DNA of 64,000 nt, from contig JADJYH010000005.1 of assembly GCA_016719855.1 (NCBI GenBank), positions 165,273 through 229,272 on the forward strand, given 5' to 3'. Made by a program: the position numbers and the translations under genes. The DNA comes from Saprospiraceae bacterium (lineage in GTDB: Bacteria > Bacteroidota > Bacteroidia > Chitinophagales > Saprospiraceae). Below the pieces are notes generated by a model. The model did not search any database and was not told where the DNA came from. It saw nothing but the letters and a program-made list of their open reading frames with translations. Shown here piece by piece: positions 17,618-28,326 of this stretch. Position 1 is the first letter of the stretch; every line of letters begins with the position of its first letter.

Positions 17618-20502
17618 ATGCGTTCACTTCTTGCCCAAATTGGCCTGGTCGCAATCGCTTGCCTTTTTTGGCAGCAAGCCAGCCTAGCGCAAGGTTGGGA
17701 ACGCACGTTTGGCTTCCCCGCTTCCGATGGCCTCAGTGATGTGCTGCCTACGCCCGATGGGGGCTATGTAACGGTAGGCGCTACGCAGGCCCTCAGCGGT
17801 CCTGACCGTCAAGTTTTTTTGATTCAAACGGATGCCGACGGTGACACGGTTTGGAGCAGCACCTTCGGCGATGGCATGAAACAGGAGTTTGCCAAAAGCA
17901 TCGTCACGGATGGCAGCGGCGGCTACGTCATCGGCGGCACCTCCATTTCCGACGGTATTTCCTATGCCTTCCTTGCCCGCACCGACCAGTTTGGCAACCA
18001 GCTTTGGCTCACACTTTCCGTTCAAGACTCCGTGCAGGGCAGGCAGGTGGTTCGCCTCGCCGACGGCAACTACGCCTTGGTCGGTTCCCTGCAAAGACCA
18101 GCCCCGGCAGGTGCGCCCAACAGCGATTTTTTCCTGATGAAAGTGGATGATGCGGGCAGCATTGTTTGGTCAAAAACCTATGGCGGCACGGGCTTCGACG
18201 AGGGTTATGCACTGGCTGAAACCCCCGCCAGCGAACTCCTTTTGGCGGGCCTCACCAACAGCTTCGGGGCTGGCGGCTACGATGTTTTTTTGGTAAAAAC
18301 CAATGCTGTCGGCGATACCATTTTGACCAAAACGCTTGGCACCACTGCCGCAGAGCTTTGCTTCGCAATGACCCCCACCACCGACGGCAACTACGCCATC
18401 ACGGGACAACGGGAAACGGCCAGCAGCTCAGGCCAGGATGTTTTTTGGCAAAAATTGACTCCAACGGCAATCAAATCTGGTGGCGCAACTTCGCAATGCC
18501 CGGTATCGAAACCGCCCGGGCGGTGCAGCAAATAAGCAGTGGCCATTTTGTGCTCACGGGCGATGTGCGGGCCAACACCACCGCCGAACGGCAGGTATTG
18601 ATGATAAAAACCTGGCCCGACGGCAGCATACAATGGCAGAGCGAGTTCGGTGGGGTGCTGGGCGATGGCGGCAATGCCATCCGCATAGCCCCGAACAACG
18701 GGTTCGTGATGGCGGGGTTCACCGCCAGTTTTGGCGCAGGTGCCAGCGACGGCTACCTCCTCCGCACCGATGCGACGGGCATTTCCCTCTCCAACTTCAT
18801 CCTCGGCAACGTCCACTCCAACCTGAACAACACCTGCCTCCCATACAATTTTGGCACTAACATCCCGAACTACCTCGTAGAAATTGCGGGCAACAAAACC
18901 TACTTCGGCACCACCGACGCCAACGGCAACTACTTCGTGCCAGTGGAAGCGGGCGACTACAACGTGCGCCTGCTCAACCCTTCGCCCATTTGGCTCACTT
19001 GCCAGGACAGCGTTGACATCACGCTGACTGGCGTTTTTGACACCGCCACCGTTGATTTTTCCATCTACTCCCAAGACCCGTGCCCGGCCATGGAGGTGGA
19101 CCTTACCACGTTGGGGCTTCGGCGCTGTTTCCAAAATGTTTACTCCGTAAATTATCGAAACCTAGGCTCCGAGGCGGCCAATCCAGCACTGGTGGAAGTG
19201 ACCTTCGACCCTTGGCTGACGGTGGACAGCACGAGCATCCCGTGGGTTTCCAACGTTGGCAACACCTACACTTTTGATGTGGGAACGGTTGCCCCATTTG
19301 CCGAAGGCGACTTCCAAGCCTGGGTGACAGTGGACTGCGACTCGACGGTGCTGGGCCAAACCCATTGCAGCGAGGCACATATTTTCCCCAACACATTTTG
19401 CTTCGACCCAGACCCAAGCTGGGATGGGGCGAGCGTTCAATTGGAGGCTACCTGCACGGAAGACTCCGTGGTTTTCAAAGTAAAAAACTTGGGGATTGGG
19501 GACATGGTTGAGCCGCAGGGGTTTATCGTCATCGAGGATCAGATTCTGCAAATGCAGGGCGAGTTCCAGCTTGGTTTCGGCACGGATACACTCATTGCGC
19601 TGCCAGCCAACGGTTCCACTTTCCGAATGGAAGCCGACCAAAGCCCCGGCCACCCCGGTAACAGCCAGCCATGCATCTCCGTGGAGGGATGTGGCGCCAA
19701 CCCGTTCAGCACAGGCTTCGTGGTGGACTACCCGCTCAACGACGCCGACCTCTTCGTGGACACCGATTGCCGGGAGAACATCGGCTCCTTTGACCCGAAC
19801 GACAAGCAGGGCTTCCCGGTGGGCTACGGGAACCTGCATTTCATCGAGCCGGGCACCGACATCGAGTACCTCATCCGCTTTCAGAATACAGGCACTGATA
19901 CGGCCTTCACCGTCACCGTTCGGGACACGCTCTCCCTGTTCCTCGACCCCACGAGCATCGAGCCGGGAGCAGCCAGCCACCCCTACCGCTACGAACTTTA
20001 CGGCAGCGGCATCTTGAAATTCACCTTCGATGACATCATGCTGCCAGACAGTAATGTGAACGAGCCGCATTCGCACGGCTTCGTGAAGTTTAGGGCAAAA
20101 CAACGACAAACGAACACGCCCGGCATGGTCATCAAGAACCGGGCGGGCATCTACTTTGATTTCAATACGCCCGTCATCACCAACACCGTCTTCCATACCC
20201 TCGCCGAAAACTTCATTTTGATTGACTCCGTCAGCAGTGTCCAGCCTGGCACTGCGCCACAGCCTGGGGTTCGGGTTTATCCCAACCCATTTGATGAAAC
20301 AGCCCTGTTTGAGTTGGAAAATGTTCAAGCTAACCACTTGGTTTTCAGCCTGTTCGACATGAATGGACGGCAAGTGAGGCAACAATTTTTTGACAAAAAC
20401 AAATTCCAATTCCAGCGGGACGGCCTGCCTTCGGGCGTGTATTTTTTCCAAATCGCAGCTCCGGACAGGACGGTAGCGAGGGGAAAAGTCGTGCTTCGCT
20501 AA
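17618..20502 (+). CDS. Secreted T9SS type A sorting-domain protein with repeat N-terminus and DUF11-like domain (one frameshift)
   Basis: Large (about 960 residues) surface or secreted protein. The signal peptide is MRSLLAQIGLVAIACLFWQQ with cleavage after SLAQ. Residues ~25-380 are repeats of about 55 residues of the type DGGYVTVGATQALSG...VFLIQTDADGDTVWS, seen in delta-60/beta-propeller-like secreted proteins. A middle region has SFDPNDKQGFPVGYG and IEYLIRFQNTGTDTAFTVTV, a conserved-repeat (DUF11/DUF7619-like) domain. The C-terminus YPNPFDETALFELENV...LPSGVYFFQI is a type A sorting domain for T9SS export and anchoring. One indel near 18440 separates VFLAKIDSNG from the upstream frame. First of three consecutive T9SS substrates; the next start is 11 bases after its stop. 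Confidence 0.85.
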
Positions 20503-20513
20503 CACTTAGTGGT

Positions 20514-23500
20514 ATGATGAAAAGACTGGTACTCCCGTTTGCCATCTGTGCGTCGGCACTATGCGCCTTGGCTCAACCGAATTGCCCAAACTTCAACCTC
20601 CCCATTGCGCCAGCGGACTCGTGCGCCACCGCACCATCCTTTTGCGCCAGCTACCTCAACGGCTACTGCTCCACCAACGACGGCTACACGCCCGACCTGC
20701 CGGGCAACCTCGCCTCCGTCGTCCCCTGCAATATCGAAAACAACCAGTGGCTCAAGTTTACTGCCTGCGATACGGTGGCACAACTCGAATTCAGCGTGAG
20801 CAATTGCCAAGCGGCAACGGGCATGGAGTTTTTTGTTTTGCAAACCGCTGATTGTCAAATATTTGCGGCGCAAGCTGCCTGCTTTGAAGTGGCCGATGGT
20901 GTCACGGACACGCTGACTGTCGGCGGCCTCACCTCCGGCGAAACCTACTACCTGATGGTGGACGGCATCGGCGGCGATGTCTGTGCTTGGCAAGTTTTGT
21001 CCACGGTCGGCATCAGCGAGGGGGCTGTTTACGAGGAAGAAAACACGCCCGGCCGAGTGGAGTCCGTGGGCGATGTGGCCAGCTTCTGCGCTGGCGGCAC
21101 GGGCAGTTTTTACTTTACGCCCGCCGATTGTGGCCTGAACTTCGTGAGCGGCTGCCCAGCCTACCAGCAGCTTTGCACCCCGCACCAAGACACTTGCACC
21201 GCCGTGCAGTACGATACCGTTTGGCACGTCACGCCCGCCGGGGCATACTTCGCAAATGGCGACAGCATCGGCGCTACGGTGGACATCATCTTCCCGGACA
21301 CGCTGCCCGTGCCGCAGGACAGTTTCTTGGAGTTCACCATCTCCGTGGAATTCGTGGCAGTGGCCGTGGACACCTTCACTTGCTGGAACGACTGCCTCGC
21401 CGAGTGCCGCACCATTTTGCCGAGCAGCACGCCTTGCGCCATTTTGCCGAAGGTGGTAAAAGTCTGCAAACCAGATAGTTACACGGAATTTTTCACCGTC
21501 TGCCCCGGCGAGTGCGTGGACTTCATGGGGCAAACGTTTTGCAGCCCCGGCACCTTCATCGTTACAGAGCAGGATGAGTGTGGCTGCACAGACAGCTACA
21601 CGGTGGTGGTTGATTGGTTTCTGGATACACCGCCGACCATCTCACCAGCAACCTACTCGTGCAGCCCAGACGGCACGACTTACACGGTTTCTTTCATGGT
21701 TGAAGCCTTCGGCAATTTCGTGCTAGTGGACGGTCAGCCGCTGTTCGGCCTAACTTTCACTTCTGGGCCGATTCCACTGGCCAACCGTACAACTTTTTGG
21801 TAGTAGTTGTTGGGCTATGCGGTACCAGCTTCCCACCACCAGTCGCTGGCTCATACACTTGCCCGCCCTGCATCGGCGGCACACATGATTTGGGCACTAT
21901 TTCACTGTGCCCCGGCGAGTGCTTCAACCTGCTCGGAAATACCTACTGCAATCTCGGCAGCTACTCGCAACTCCTGTTTGACCCAGCATTGAACTGTAGC
22001 GAGACTTATAATTTTACGCTTTCGCAAATTGTTGAAACCCCATTGGTTACAGGCCCAGTCACCGAATTTTGCGAAGCCTCCAACCTTTACTACGCCATCG
22101 GGTTCAGTATTGAGGACGGTACGGCGCCGTTCTATGTGAACGGCACGCAGGTCACTGGCAATTTCTACCAGTCGGGCCTCATCCCAACCGGTCAGCCCTA
22201 CGCTTTCACCGTCACCGATGCTGCCACCTGCGACCCGCAGCAAATCAACATCGGCGGCATTTTCACCTGTCCCTGCGTCAACAGCCCCGGCACGGTTGAA
22301 CTCGCCGTCATCAACCAGTGCGAGGGCGAAATGGCTGCCACCAGCTTCAACAACGACGCTGTGGTCGGCCCCACCGACCTCCTGGTTTTCATCCTGCACA
22401 CCAGCGGCACCAGCTCACTCGGCACGGTCATCGGCATCAACACCACGGGCAGCTTCGGCTACGTGCCGGGCCTGATGAACTTCGGCCAGACCTACTACAT
22501 CTCGCCCGCCGTAGGCCCCAATGCGGGCGGCATGGTGGACATGAACAGTGCTTGTTTCAGCGTAGCGCCCGGTCAGCCGGTGGTTTTTTATTCAACACCT
22601 GCGGTGGAAATTTTGCAGCCTGACACGCTGACCTGTTCACTTAACGCTTTGATGCTCAATAGTTTGCCGAGCGGTGGCAGTGGCGATTTCAGCTTCGATT
22701 GGTCGGGGCCGAACAACTTCACCTCCGCCGTTGCCAACCCGATAATAAGCGAGCCAGGAGCCTATTTGCTCACCCTGACCGATAATCTGACGGTCTGCCA
22801 GAACCAGTCGGCCACGACAGTGGCAAGCGACACGGCGCTGCCTGTTTTCACGGTGACGAGCGGTGAAATCAACTGCCAGCAACCTGCCGCCACCTTGGAG
22901 GCCGCTTCGCAAATGCCCGGCTTAACGTACACTTGGACATTTCCGTCGGGTGACGTGATGACGGGGGCGATTATCACCACGAACATTCCCGGCGATTACA
23001 CCGTGACCGCCCTTGGCCCGAACGGCTGCACTGCCGATGCCGTCACTTTCGTTACCGACAATGGCGTGCCGCCAAGCATTGTCGCCAATGGCGACACCAT
23101 CAATTGCAGCCAGCCGACGGCAGAACTCACCGCCACCTCCAACGACCTTGCGGCTACCTTCGTTTGGACGTTACCAGACAGCACCACCAGCACTGGTCCG
23201 ACGCTGACAACGAGTTTGGTTGGCACCTACTCCGTCGTGGCTACCTCACCCAACGGCTGCACCGCCGAGGCATCTGCTGACGTGGTGGAAGGCCCCGACC
23301 CTGAGTTGAAAACGGACGTCGAAGTCACCGAGAGAGTGGGCGGTTCACCATCGTCATTTCCGATGTGAATTCCTGCCGCTCGTCCGACACGACCAACGTG
23401 TACGTGAACGGGCAGGGCAAGGTGTTCGTGCCCAACGTTTTTTCGCCGAACGGCGACGGGAACAACGACGTGCTGTTGATTTTCGCCGGAGGCGACGTGG

Positions 23501-23709
23501 AGGAAATCCTCGAATTCCAAATCTTCGACCGTTGGGGCGAAATGGTTTTTCAACATGAAAATTTCAGTCCGAACGACCCTGTCCATGGCTGGGATGGCCG
23601 CCACAAGGGCAAGCCGATGGACCCCGCCGTGTTCGTCGTGAAGGCGATGGTGGCGTTCAAGGACGGTACTCAGAAGATGGTGATGGGAGATGTGGTGCTG
23701 ATGCGGTAG
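20514..23709 (+). CDS. Secreted gliding-motility-associated C-terminal (T9SS type B) adhesin-like protein, frameshifted
   Basis: Very large (about 1060 residues) cysteine-rich surface protein. Signal peptide MMKRLVLPFAICASALCALA. The N-terminal region (SYLNGYCSTNDGYTPDLPGN, NNQWLKFTACDTVAQLEFSV) resembles a beta-sandwich; two CPGEC modules follow (FTVCPGECVDFMG and SLCPGECFNLLG), then PKD/SprB-like repeats such as SGGSGDFSFDWSGPNNF and LPDSTTSTGPTLTTSLVGTY. The C-terminus VFVPNVFSPNGDGNNDVLLI plus FQIFDRWGEMVFQ is the gliding-motility-associated/type B sorting domain. Indels near 21800 and twice near 23325-23345 break the frame. It follows the preceding T9SS gene by 11 bases, so an operon is likely. 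Adhesion or motility is inference. Confidence 0.85.
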
Positions 23710-23801
23710 GTTTTGGGGTATGTAATCAAAAGTGGATTTGTGGGCAAATTTTGTTTTTTACCTTAAAGGGAAAATAAAAATCTAGTTGATTGGTCAACCG
23801 T

Positions 23802-23836
23802 AACAGGTGATTTTATATTTTCGCTTTTCACCTGTT
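23802..23836 (+). terminator. Inverted repeat with T-tract, probable terminator
   Basis: AACAGGTGA at 23802-23810 pairs perfectly with TCACCTGTT at 23828-23836 around a 17-base loop, followed by a T-run. It lies 93 bases after the preceding stop and 18 before the next start. The loop contains TATTTTCG, close to a TAnnTTTG -7 box, so the repeat could instead be an operator over the next gene's promoter. Confidence 0.5.
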
Positions 23837-23853
23837 TTTTTCACCTTTTAAAA

Positions 23854-25569
23854 ATGTTGACAATGAACAGACATTTACTCGTAACCCTCCTATTTACACT
23901 TGTTTTTGCAGCAGTTGGCTTCGCCCAACCCGCCAACGACAACTGCGCCGACGCCGATGTTTTACCCGGCCCCGGTATGTACAATTTTACGACCATTGAC
24001 GCCACCACCGATGGCCCCGACCATCCAAGCAACTGCTCCTCCAGCGGTGGGACAGTCATTTCCGTTTACAATGATATCTGGTACTCCTTCACCCCGACTT
24101 GGACGGGCTATGCGATTTGGAGCCTTTGCAGCACCGCCGATTTTGACACCAAAATCATGGTGTACAATGCAGGTGCAGCCTGCCCAGTGATGGATGGCCA
24201 AGTACTCGCTTGCAATGAGGATGGAGCTGGTTGCACGGGTTATACTTCTGAGGTGATATTCCCGGTAACTTCCGGTTCTACTTACCTCCTCCGCCTCGGT
24301 GGCTGGGGTGATGCACCTCCCGGCGAATCGGGTAGTGGTTCCTTTATTATCGAAGAATACATTTTCAACGGCCCACCAAACGACGATTGTGCCGATGCCA
24401 TCGAGATTTTCATGGATGCCGACGATTCCATCACGGTTGTTATGACAAATGTAGATGCGACAACAGATGGCCCACTTGGACTTCAAGGGCATGGCTGTTT
24501 TGGCACCAATGGCGAAGAAAGCGACTACAGCAATGTCTGGTACAAATGGACGGCCACCTACACAGGCGGGCTGGATGTTTCAGCCAGCGGCACAGTGAGT
24601 TTCGAGAGCCGTTTTTCGGTGTACGGCCCAGGTGCGTCCTCTATTCCATCGGTTGACCTATTGGACGGTTGCTCGGATGATGGCCTTGACGAGAATTTCA
24701 TCGCTTGCCCGGACTATACTTCCCACGACAGGTTTTGGGTCGAGCAGGGCGGAACATACCTGATTTCCATCGGCGGATGGTCGGCCAGCGATGTAGGTGC
24801 TGGTTATTTCACCTTCAAAAAAGCCGATATCTATACCCCACCCGCCAACGATAACTGCGCTGACGCAGAGAGTGTTTTCATCATGACCCCCCTACAGGCC
24901 GACCAGTTTGATTACCTTTTCAATGGAAACAACCAAACGGCCAGCTACACCGACTCTGTGGCGATGCCGACTTGCCGCCCTACCGGCGAATTCTGGGACG
25001 TGTGGTACTCCTTCAACTCCGGTTTCAATGACAGCATAGAGCTGCGTTTCAAAATCAACGACGCAGCTTTGGAAAGTGACTACATCATTGACCTTTTCAG
25101 CGACTGCGGTACGCCCGATACCTCGGCAGCCACTTTCTGCATCCGAACTGACCAGGGTGTTGGCGATTTCCAGACTTACCAATTGCACAACTTTCTCGGT
25201 GTGCCTACCCAGTACTTGATGCGGGTGTCCAGCAGGATTTTGTCGAACCTGCCCGGCGACTTCTTTTTCCAATTGGTGGGTCAGCCTTACCTGAACAGTG
25301 TGGGCGAGCCAGCGCTGACCAGCTTCCGCCTCTTCCCGAACCCTGTTCACCAACAGGTGTCCATTGATTTTGGGTTGCCAGCCTCGGCTTGGGGACATTG
25401 GGAAATACAGAACCTACTTGGCCAGCCGATTTACGCCAGCGCCGAGATGCAGTTCGCCGCCGGGCAAAACCGACTGGATTATCCGGTTGCCAAGCTGCCA
25501 GCGGGCGTGTACTTCTTCCGCCTCACCGTGGACGGCAAGGAGAAAACTGCCCGGTTTGTGAAGCAGTGA
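23854..25569 (+). CDS. Secreted T9SS type A protein with three PPC-like repeats
   Basis: Secreted protein of 571 residues. The signal peptide (from ATG 23854, or ATG 23863 giving MNRHLLVTLLFTLVFAAVGF) is followed by three copies of a module that opens PANDNCADADV, PPNDDCADAIEI and PPANDNCADAESV at residues ~28, ~175 and ~330. Each holds a YSFTPTWTGYA or YKWTATYTGG type strand typical of the PPC/pre-peptidase-like beta-sandwich. The C-terminus FRLFPNPVHQQVSIDFGLPA...GVYFFRLTVDG is a type A T9SS sorting domain. Intact in one frame. Third in a row of T9SS substrates; catalytic function not evident. Confidence 0.85.
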   Translation: MLTMNRHLLVTLLFTLVFAAVGFAQPANDNCADADVLPGPGMYNFTTIDATTDGPDHPSNCSSSGGTVISVYNDIWYSFTPTWTGYAIWSLCSTADFDTKIMVYNAGAACPVMDGQVLACNEDGAGCTGYTSEVIFPVTSGSTYLLRLGGWGDAPPGESGSGSFIIEEYIFNGPPNDDCADAIEIFMDADDSITVVMTNVDATTDGPLGLQGHGCFGTNGEESDYSNVWYKWTATYTGGLDVSASGTVSFESRFSVYGPGASSIPSVDLLDGCSDDGLDENFIACPDYTSHDRFWVEQGGTYLISIGGWSASDVGAGYFTFKKADIYTPPANDNCADAESVFIMTPLQADQFDYLFNGNNQTASYTDSVAMPTCRPTGEFWDVWYSFNSGFNDSIELRFKINDAALESDYIIDLFSDCGTPDTSAATFCIRTDQGVGDFQTYQLHNFLGVPTQYLMRVSSRILSNLPGDFFFQLVGQPYLNSVGEPALTSFRLFPNPVHQQVSIDFGLPASAWGHWEIQNLLGQPIYASAEMQFAAGQNRLDYPVAKLPAGVYFFRLTVDGKEKTARFVKQ

Positions 25570-25588
25570 GTTTAGGGAAGAAGGGCGA

Positions 25589-25715
25589 GGGATGAGGGAT
25601 GAGGGATGAAAAAAAAGGGCTTGCTACCAGTTCAGTCAAGAACTGGCCGCTCATTTTATCGGGTTGTTGCCCCCATACCCCCCATACCTCCATACCTCCA
25701 TACCTCACCCCTCAT
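25589..25715. repeat. Two short tandem-repeat arrays at a convergent gene boundary
   Basis: GAGGGAT is repeated three times at 25589-25609 just after the T9SS gene, and units of CCATACCT repeat about four times at 25674-25707, running into the last codons and stop of the aldo/keto reductase. Each array abuts one gene end. A perfect 10-base hairpin (CCAGTTC...GAACTGG, ~25628-25648) lies between them. Confidence 0.75.
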
Positions 25716-26660
25716 TTTCGTCCCACAAGTTCGCAAGCGTGTACGGCCCACCGGATGGCGTCCAAAACGTACCGTCCACATATCGGTAATGGCGGTCGAG
25801 GCTATTGAGTTGAGCCATATCATCTGCCGTCAGTTGCACGATTTGCGAGTCGAGGTTTTCCTTCAAACGTTTCGGGGTGACAGACTTCGGGATAGGCGCA
25901 GTGTCCCGCTCCATCGCCCAGGCCAGCACGACCTGCGCTGGGGTGCAGTCGTGTAATTCCGCTATGCCCGTCACCACAGCGTAGCTCAAAAGATGGGGCG
26001 CATTGGGTGGCAGGTCGGGTGAGGCTGGGCGGCCCAGCGGGGTGTAGGCTGTGACGTGTATTTTTTCCGCTTTGCAAAAAGTGACCAGCTTGTTTTGCGC
26101 CAGCAGTGGGTGCATTTCCACCTGGTTCATCTCTGGTCGGTGGCGAGCGGTTTGCAGCAGTTTTCTCAGCTTTTTTACGCTAAAATTCGAGACGCCGATG
26201 TGCCGGGTCAACCCAGCGTCGAGGCAGGCTTCCATGCCCTCCCAAGTCTCGGCGATGGGCACTTCGTCCAGCGGGATAAAGTTTTCTGCCACATGCGGCA
26301 ACACCGGTTTTTTATCAAAACAACCGGCCAATGGATGAGGTAGAGGTCGAGGTAGTTGAGCCGGAGGTCGGCCAGCGTTTTTTCGAGGGCGGGGCGGACG
26401 TCGGCCTTTTGGTGCTTCGTGTTCCAGAGCTTGGAGGTTATCCAAAGCTCCTCCCGGCGCACCTCGCCAGCGTCGAAGGCCGCTTGCAGCGCCTCCCCGA
26501 TTTCCTTTTCGTTGCCGTAAATGGCAGCACAGTCAATATGCCGATAGCCGATGCGAATGGCCTCTCGCACTGCCTGTCCGACTTCGCCACGAGGCGCTTG
26601 CCAAGTGCCAAGGCCAAGGGCGGGCATGGCGTCGCCGTTTTGGAAGATTAGTTTTTTCAT
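25705..26660 (-). CDS. Aldo/keto reductase (one frameshift)
   Basis: NADPH-dependent reductase of aldehydes or ketones, cytoplasmic TIM barrel, about 318 residues. N-terminus MKKLIFQNGDAMPALGLGTW, then AIRIGYRHIDCAAIYGNEKE with the catalytic Asp/Tyr, WITSKLWNTKH with the catalytic Lys, LDLYLIHWP with the catalytic His, HIGVSNFSVKKLRKLL and, near the end, IPKSVTPKRLKENL, which binds the cofactor phosphate. An indel at about 26320-26335 splits the protein after LIHWP; the second frame continues GCFDKKPVLPHVAENFIPLD. Start is ATG 26660. Divergent from the SDR gene at 26793, both carrying short tandem repeats upstream. Confidence 0.88.
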
Positions 26661-26667
26661 GGAAAAT

Positions 26668-26792
26668 GAGTGAATGAAGGTATGAAGGAATGATTGAATG
26701 TCCGCGCTCAACCTTTCGGGTTAGTGAGCGTTCTGGCAAATGTAGCAGCCGCTACTTTTTACTTTCACCTTTTTACTTTTTACTTTTCAAAA
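26668..26792. repeat. Divergent intergenic region with octamer-like arrays
   Basis: Between the divergent reductase genes: ATGAGTGA, ATGAAGGT, ATGAAGGA, ATGATTGA follow one another at 26668-26699, and CTTTTTAC/TTTC units repeat at 26754-26787 up to the SDR start codon. The two arrays belong to different repeat words. Confidence 0.65.
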
Positions 26793-27503
26793 ATGCAGAA
26801 CATCACTGGAAAAACAGCCCTCATCACCGGAGGCAGCAAGGGCATCGGCTACGGCATCGCCGAGAGCCTGCTGAAAGAGGGACTGAACGTGGCCATCACT
26901 GGCCGCCACAAAGAAGCGGTGGAAGCCGCCGCTGTCGAGCTGTCCAAGTTCGGAAAGGTGCTTGCCATCACCGCCGACGTGCGGGATTTCGCTTCGCAAC
27001 AAGCGGCTGTCGCCAAAACCCTCGCCACTTTCGGCAGCCTCGACGTGCTGGTGGCCAATGCGGGCGTTGGCCATTTTGCCAACATCGCCGACCTGACGCC
27101 GGAGCAGTGGCACGAAACCATTGACACCAACTTGACGGGCGTTTTTTACAGCATAAAAGCCTCACTGGAGGCGCTGACCGCCACGAAGGGCTACATCATC
27201 ACCATCGCCAGTCTGGCGGGCACCAATTTTTTCGCCACGGCCTCTGCGTACAACGCCAGCAAATTCGGCCTCGTCGGCTTCACCCAGGCCGTCATGCTCG
27301 ACGTGCGTGACCGGGGCATCAAAGTGACGACCATCATGCCCGGCTCGGTCGCTACCCACTTCAACAACCACACCCCGAACGATGCCGATGCCTGGAAAAT
27401 ACAACCCGAAGACCTCGGCCAAATGACCGTTGACCTGCTGCGGATGAACCCACGGACGCTGCCGAGCAAGGTGGAGGTGCGGCCGGCGCAGGTGGGGAAG
27501 TAG
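26793..27503 (+). CDS. Short-chain dehydrogenase/reductase (SDR)
   Basis: Classical SDR oxidoreductase of 236 residues using NAD(P)H. The Rossmann motif ITGGSKGIGYGIAESL is at residues ~10-25, then ITADVRDF, LVANAGVGHFANIADL, the catalytic Ser in TIASLAGTNF, the YxxxK pair in SAYNASKFGLVGFTQ, and VTTIMPGSVATHF. All catalytic residues are present. Start at ATG 26793 (MQNITGKTALITGG); a longer in-frame extension reaches back through the tandem repeat and is rejected. Substrate unknown. Terminated by the hairpin at 27517-27554. Confidence 0.92.
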   Translation: MQNITGKTALITGGSKGIGYGIAESLLKEGLNVAITGRHKEAVEAAAVELSKFGKVLAITADVRDFASQQAAVAKTLATFGSLDVLVANAGVGHFANIADLTPEQWHETIDTNLTGVFYSIKASLEALTATKGYIITIASLAGTNFFATASAYNASKFGLVGFTQAVMLDVRDRGIKVTTIMPGSVATHFNNHTPNDADAWKIQPEDLGQMTVDLLRMNPRTLPSKVEVRPAQVGK

Positions 27504-27516
27504 GGTTTTGCGGTTG

Positions 27517-27554
27517 AAAATGGGGTGGTGATTGAAAGAACACCACCCCATTTT
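27517..27554 (+). terminator. Rho-independent terminator after the SDR gene
   Basis: Perfect 14-base stem AAAATGGGGTGGTG / CACCACCCCATTTT with a 10-base loop and following T-run. Confidence 0.9.
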
Positions 27555-27564
27555 TCAAAAAGTA

Positions 27565-27572
27565 TATCTTTG
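27565..27572 (+). promoter_or_regulatory. TAnnTTTG -7 box for the antitoxin-toxin pair
   Basis: TATCTTTG matches the -7 consensus exactly, 31 bases before the antitoxin start at 27603. No convincing -33 box was found. Confidence 0.45.
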
Positions 27573-27602
27573 TGGTATCACCGATAAAACATACCATTTA
27601 GC

Positions 27603-27839
27603 ATGAAAACATTGTCGCTAAAACTTCAGGAGCCTATTTTTACAGAGGCAGAAAAGATGGTCGCCCAGCTCAAAAAGAGCCGCAACGCCTACATCAACGA
27701 GGCGGTGGCGTTCTACAACCGCTACCAAAAACGGCAGATGCTGGCGAAGCTGCTGGCGGAGGAGAGCAAGCTGGTGGCGGAAGCCGACTATGAAATTTTG
27801 AAAGAAATGGAGGCGCTTGAAGATGAAATATTCGAGTAG
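27603..27839 (+). CDS. Antitoxin, ribbon-helix-helix-like
   Basis: A 78-residue protein (MKTLSLKLQEPIFTEAEKMV) with a short N-terminal strand followed by two helices, NAYINEAVAFYNRYQKRQML, as in ribbon-helix-helix DNA-binding antitoxins, and an acidic C-terminal tail (MEALEDEIFE) suited to binding a toxin. The toxin gene follows 22 bases later on the same strand. By analogy with MazE-type systems it would neutralise the toxin and autoregulate the promoter at 27565. Assignment rests on size, layout and the neighbouring MazF-like gene. Confidence 0.75.
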   Translation: MKTLSLKLQEPIFTEAEKMVAQLKKSRNAYINEAVAFYNRYQKRQMLAKLLAEESKLVAEADYEILKEMEALEDEIFE

Positions 27840-27861
27840 CGTTCCAAAAAACACAAACCCT

Positions 27862-28203
27862 ATGAAAAAAAAATACGAAGTCTGGCTGGCCAACCTAAAC
27901 CCTGGCTTCGGTGCCGAACCTGGTAAAATTCGCCCCGTAGTAGTTGTTCAAAGCGACCTCATCAACGGTAGGATAAAATCTACGATGATTTGCCCAATCA
28001 CCTCAAAATTGGTAAACGGCACAAGTGTAATGCGCCTGAGGCTCGTGCAAGGTGAGGCTGGATTGAGCCAAGATTCTGACATCTTGGTTTCCCAGATTCG
28101 TGCGATTGATAATGGTCGTTTTCAAAAAAAACTTGGCAGCATCAGTGCTGTCAACCAGCAGTTGCTGGACGAGAACTTGGCGATTGTGCTGGATTTGGAG
28201 TGA
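27862..28203 (+). CDS. MazF/PemK-family endoribonuclease toxin
   Basis: Toxin of 113 residues from ATG 27862 (MKKKYEVWLANLNPGFGAEP). It shows the family signature GKIRPVVVVQSDLIN with the conserved Arg-Pro, then TMICPITSKL and QISQIRAIDNGRF-like sequence (SDILVSQIRAIDNGRFQKKL). MazF proteins cut mRNA at short specific sequences. An upstream in-frame ATG at 27817 overlaps the antitoxin and would add 15 residues; the shorter start fits the family. Forms an operon with the antitoxin at 27603. Confidence 0.88.
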   Translation: MKKKYEVWLANLNPGFGAEPGKIRPVVVVQSDLINGRIKSTMICPITSKLVNGTSVMRLRLVQGEAGLSQDSDILVSQIRAIDNGRFQKKLGSISAVNQQLLDENLAIVLDLE

Positions 28204-28326
28204 GGAAAAGAATCTTTCGTTTGGGTTTTCGTTGAAATTTGCGGCCTTCAGTGATAAACTACTTGCAAAGTATACTCAAACTGTGGCCATGAAATCAAAG
28301 AGAAAAAAAGTGCACCAGAGTAATCT

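Noticed and set aside
19162..20505. Long minus-strand frame (447 codons) opposite the T9SS protein gene
   Set aside because: Antisense to the sorting-domain protein, no recognisable domain and composition typical of a shadow frame.
26694..26792. Longer N-terminus for the SDR protein
   Set aside because: The extension is encoded by the tandem-repeat region and has no counterpart in the family; the Rossmann motif sits correctly from ATG 26793.
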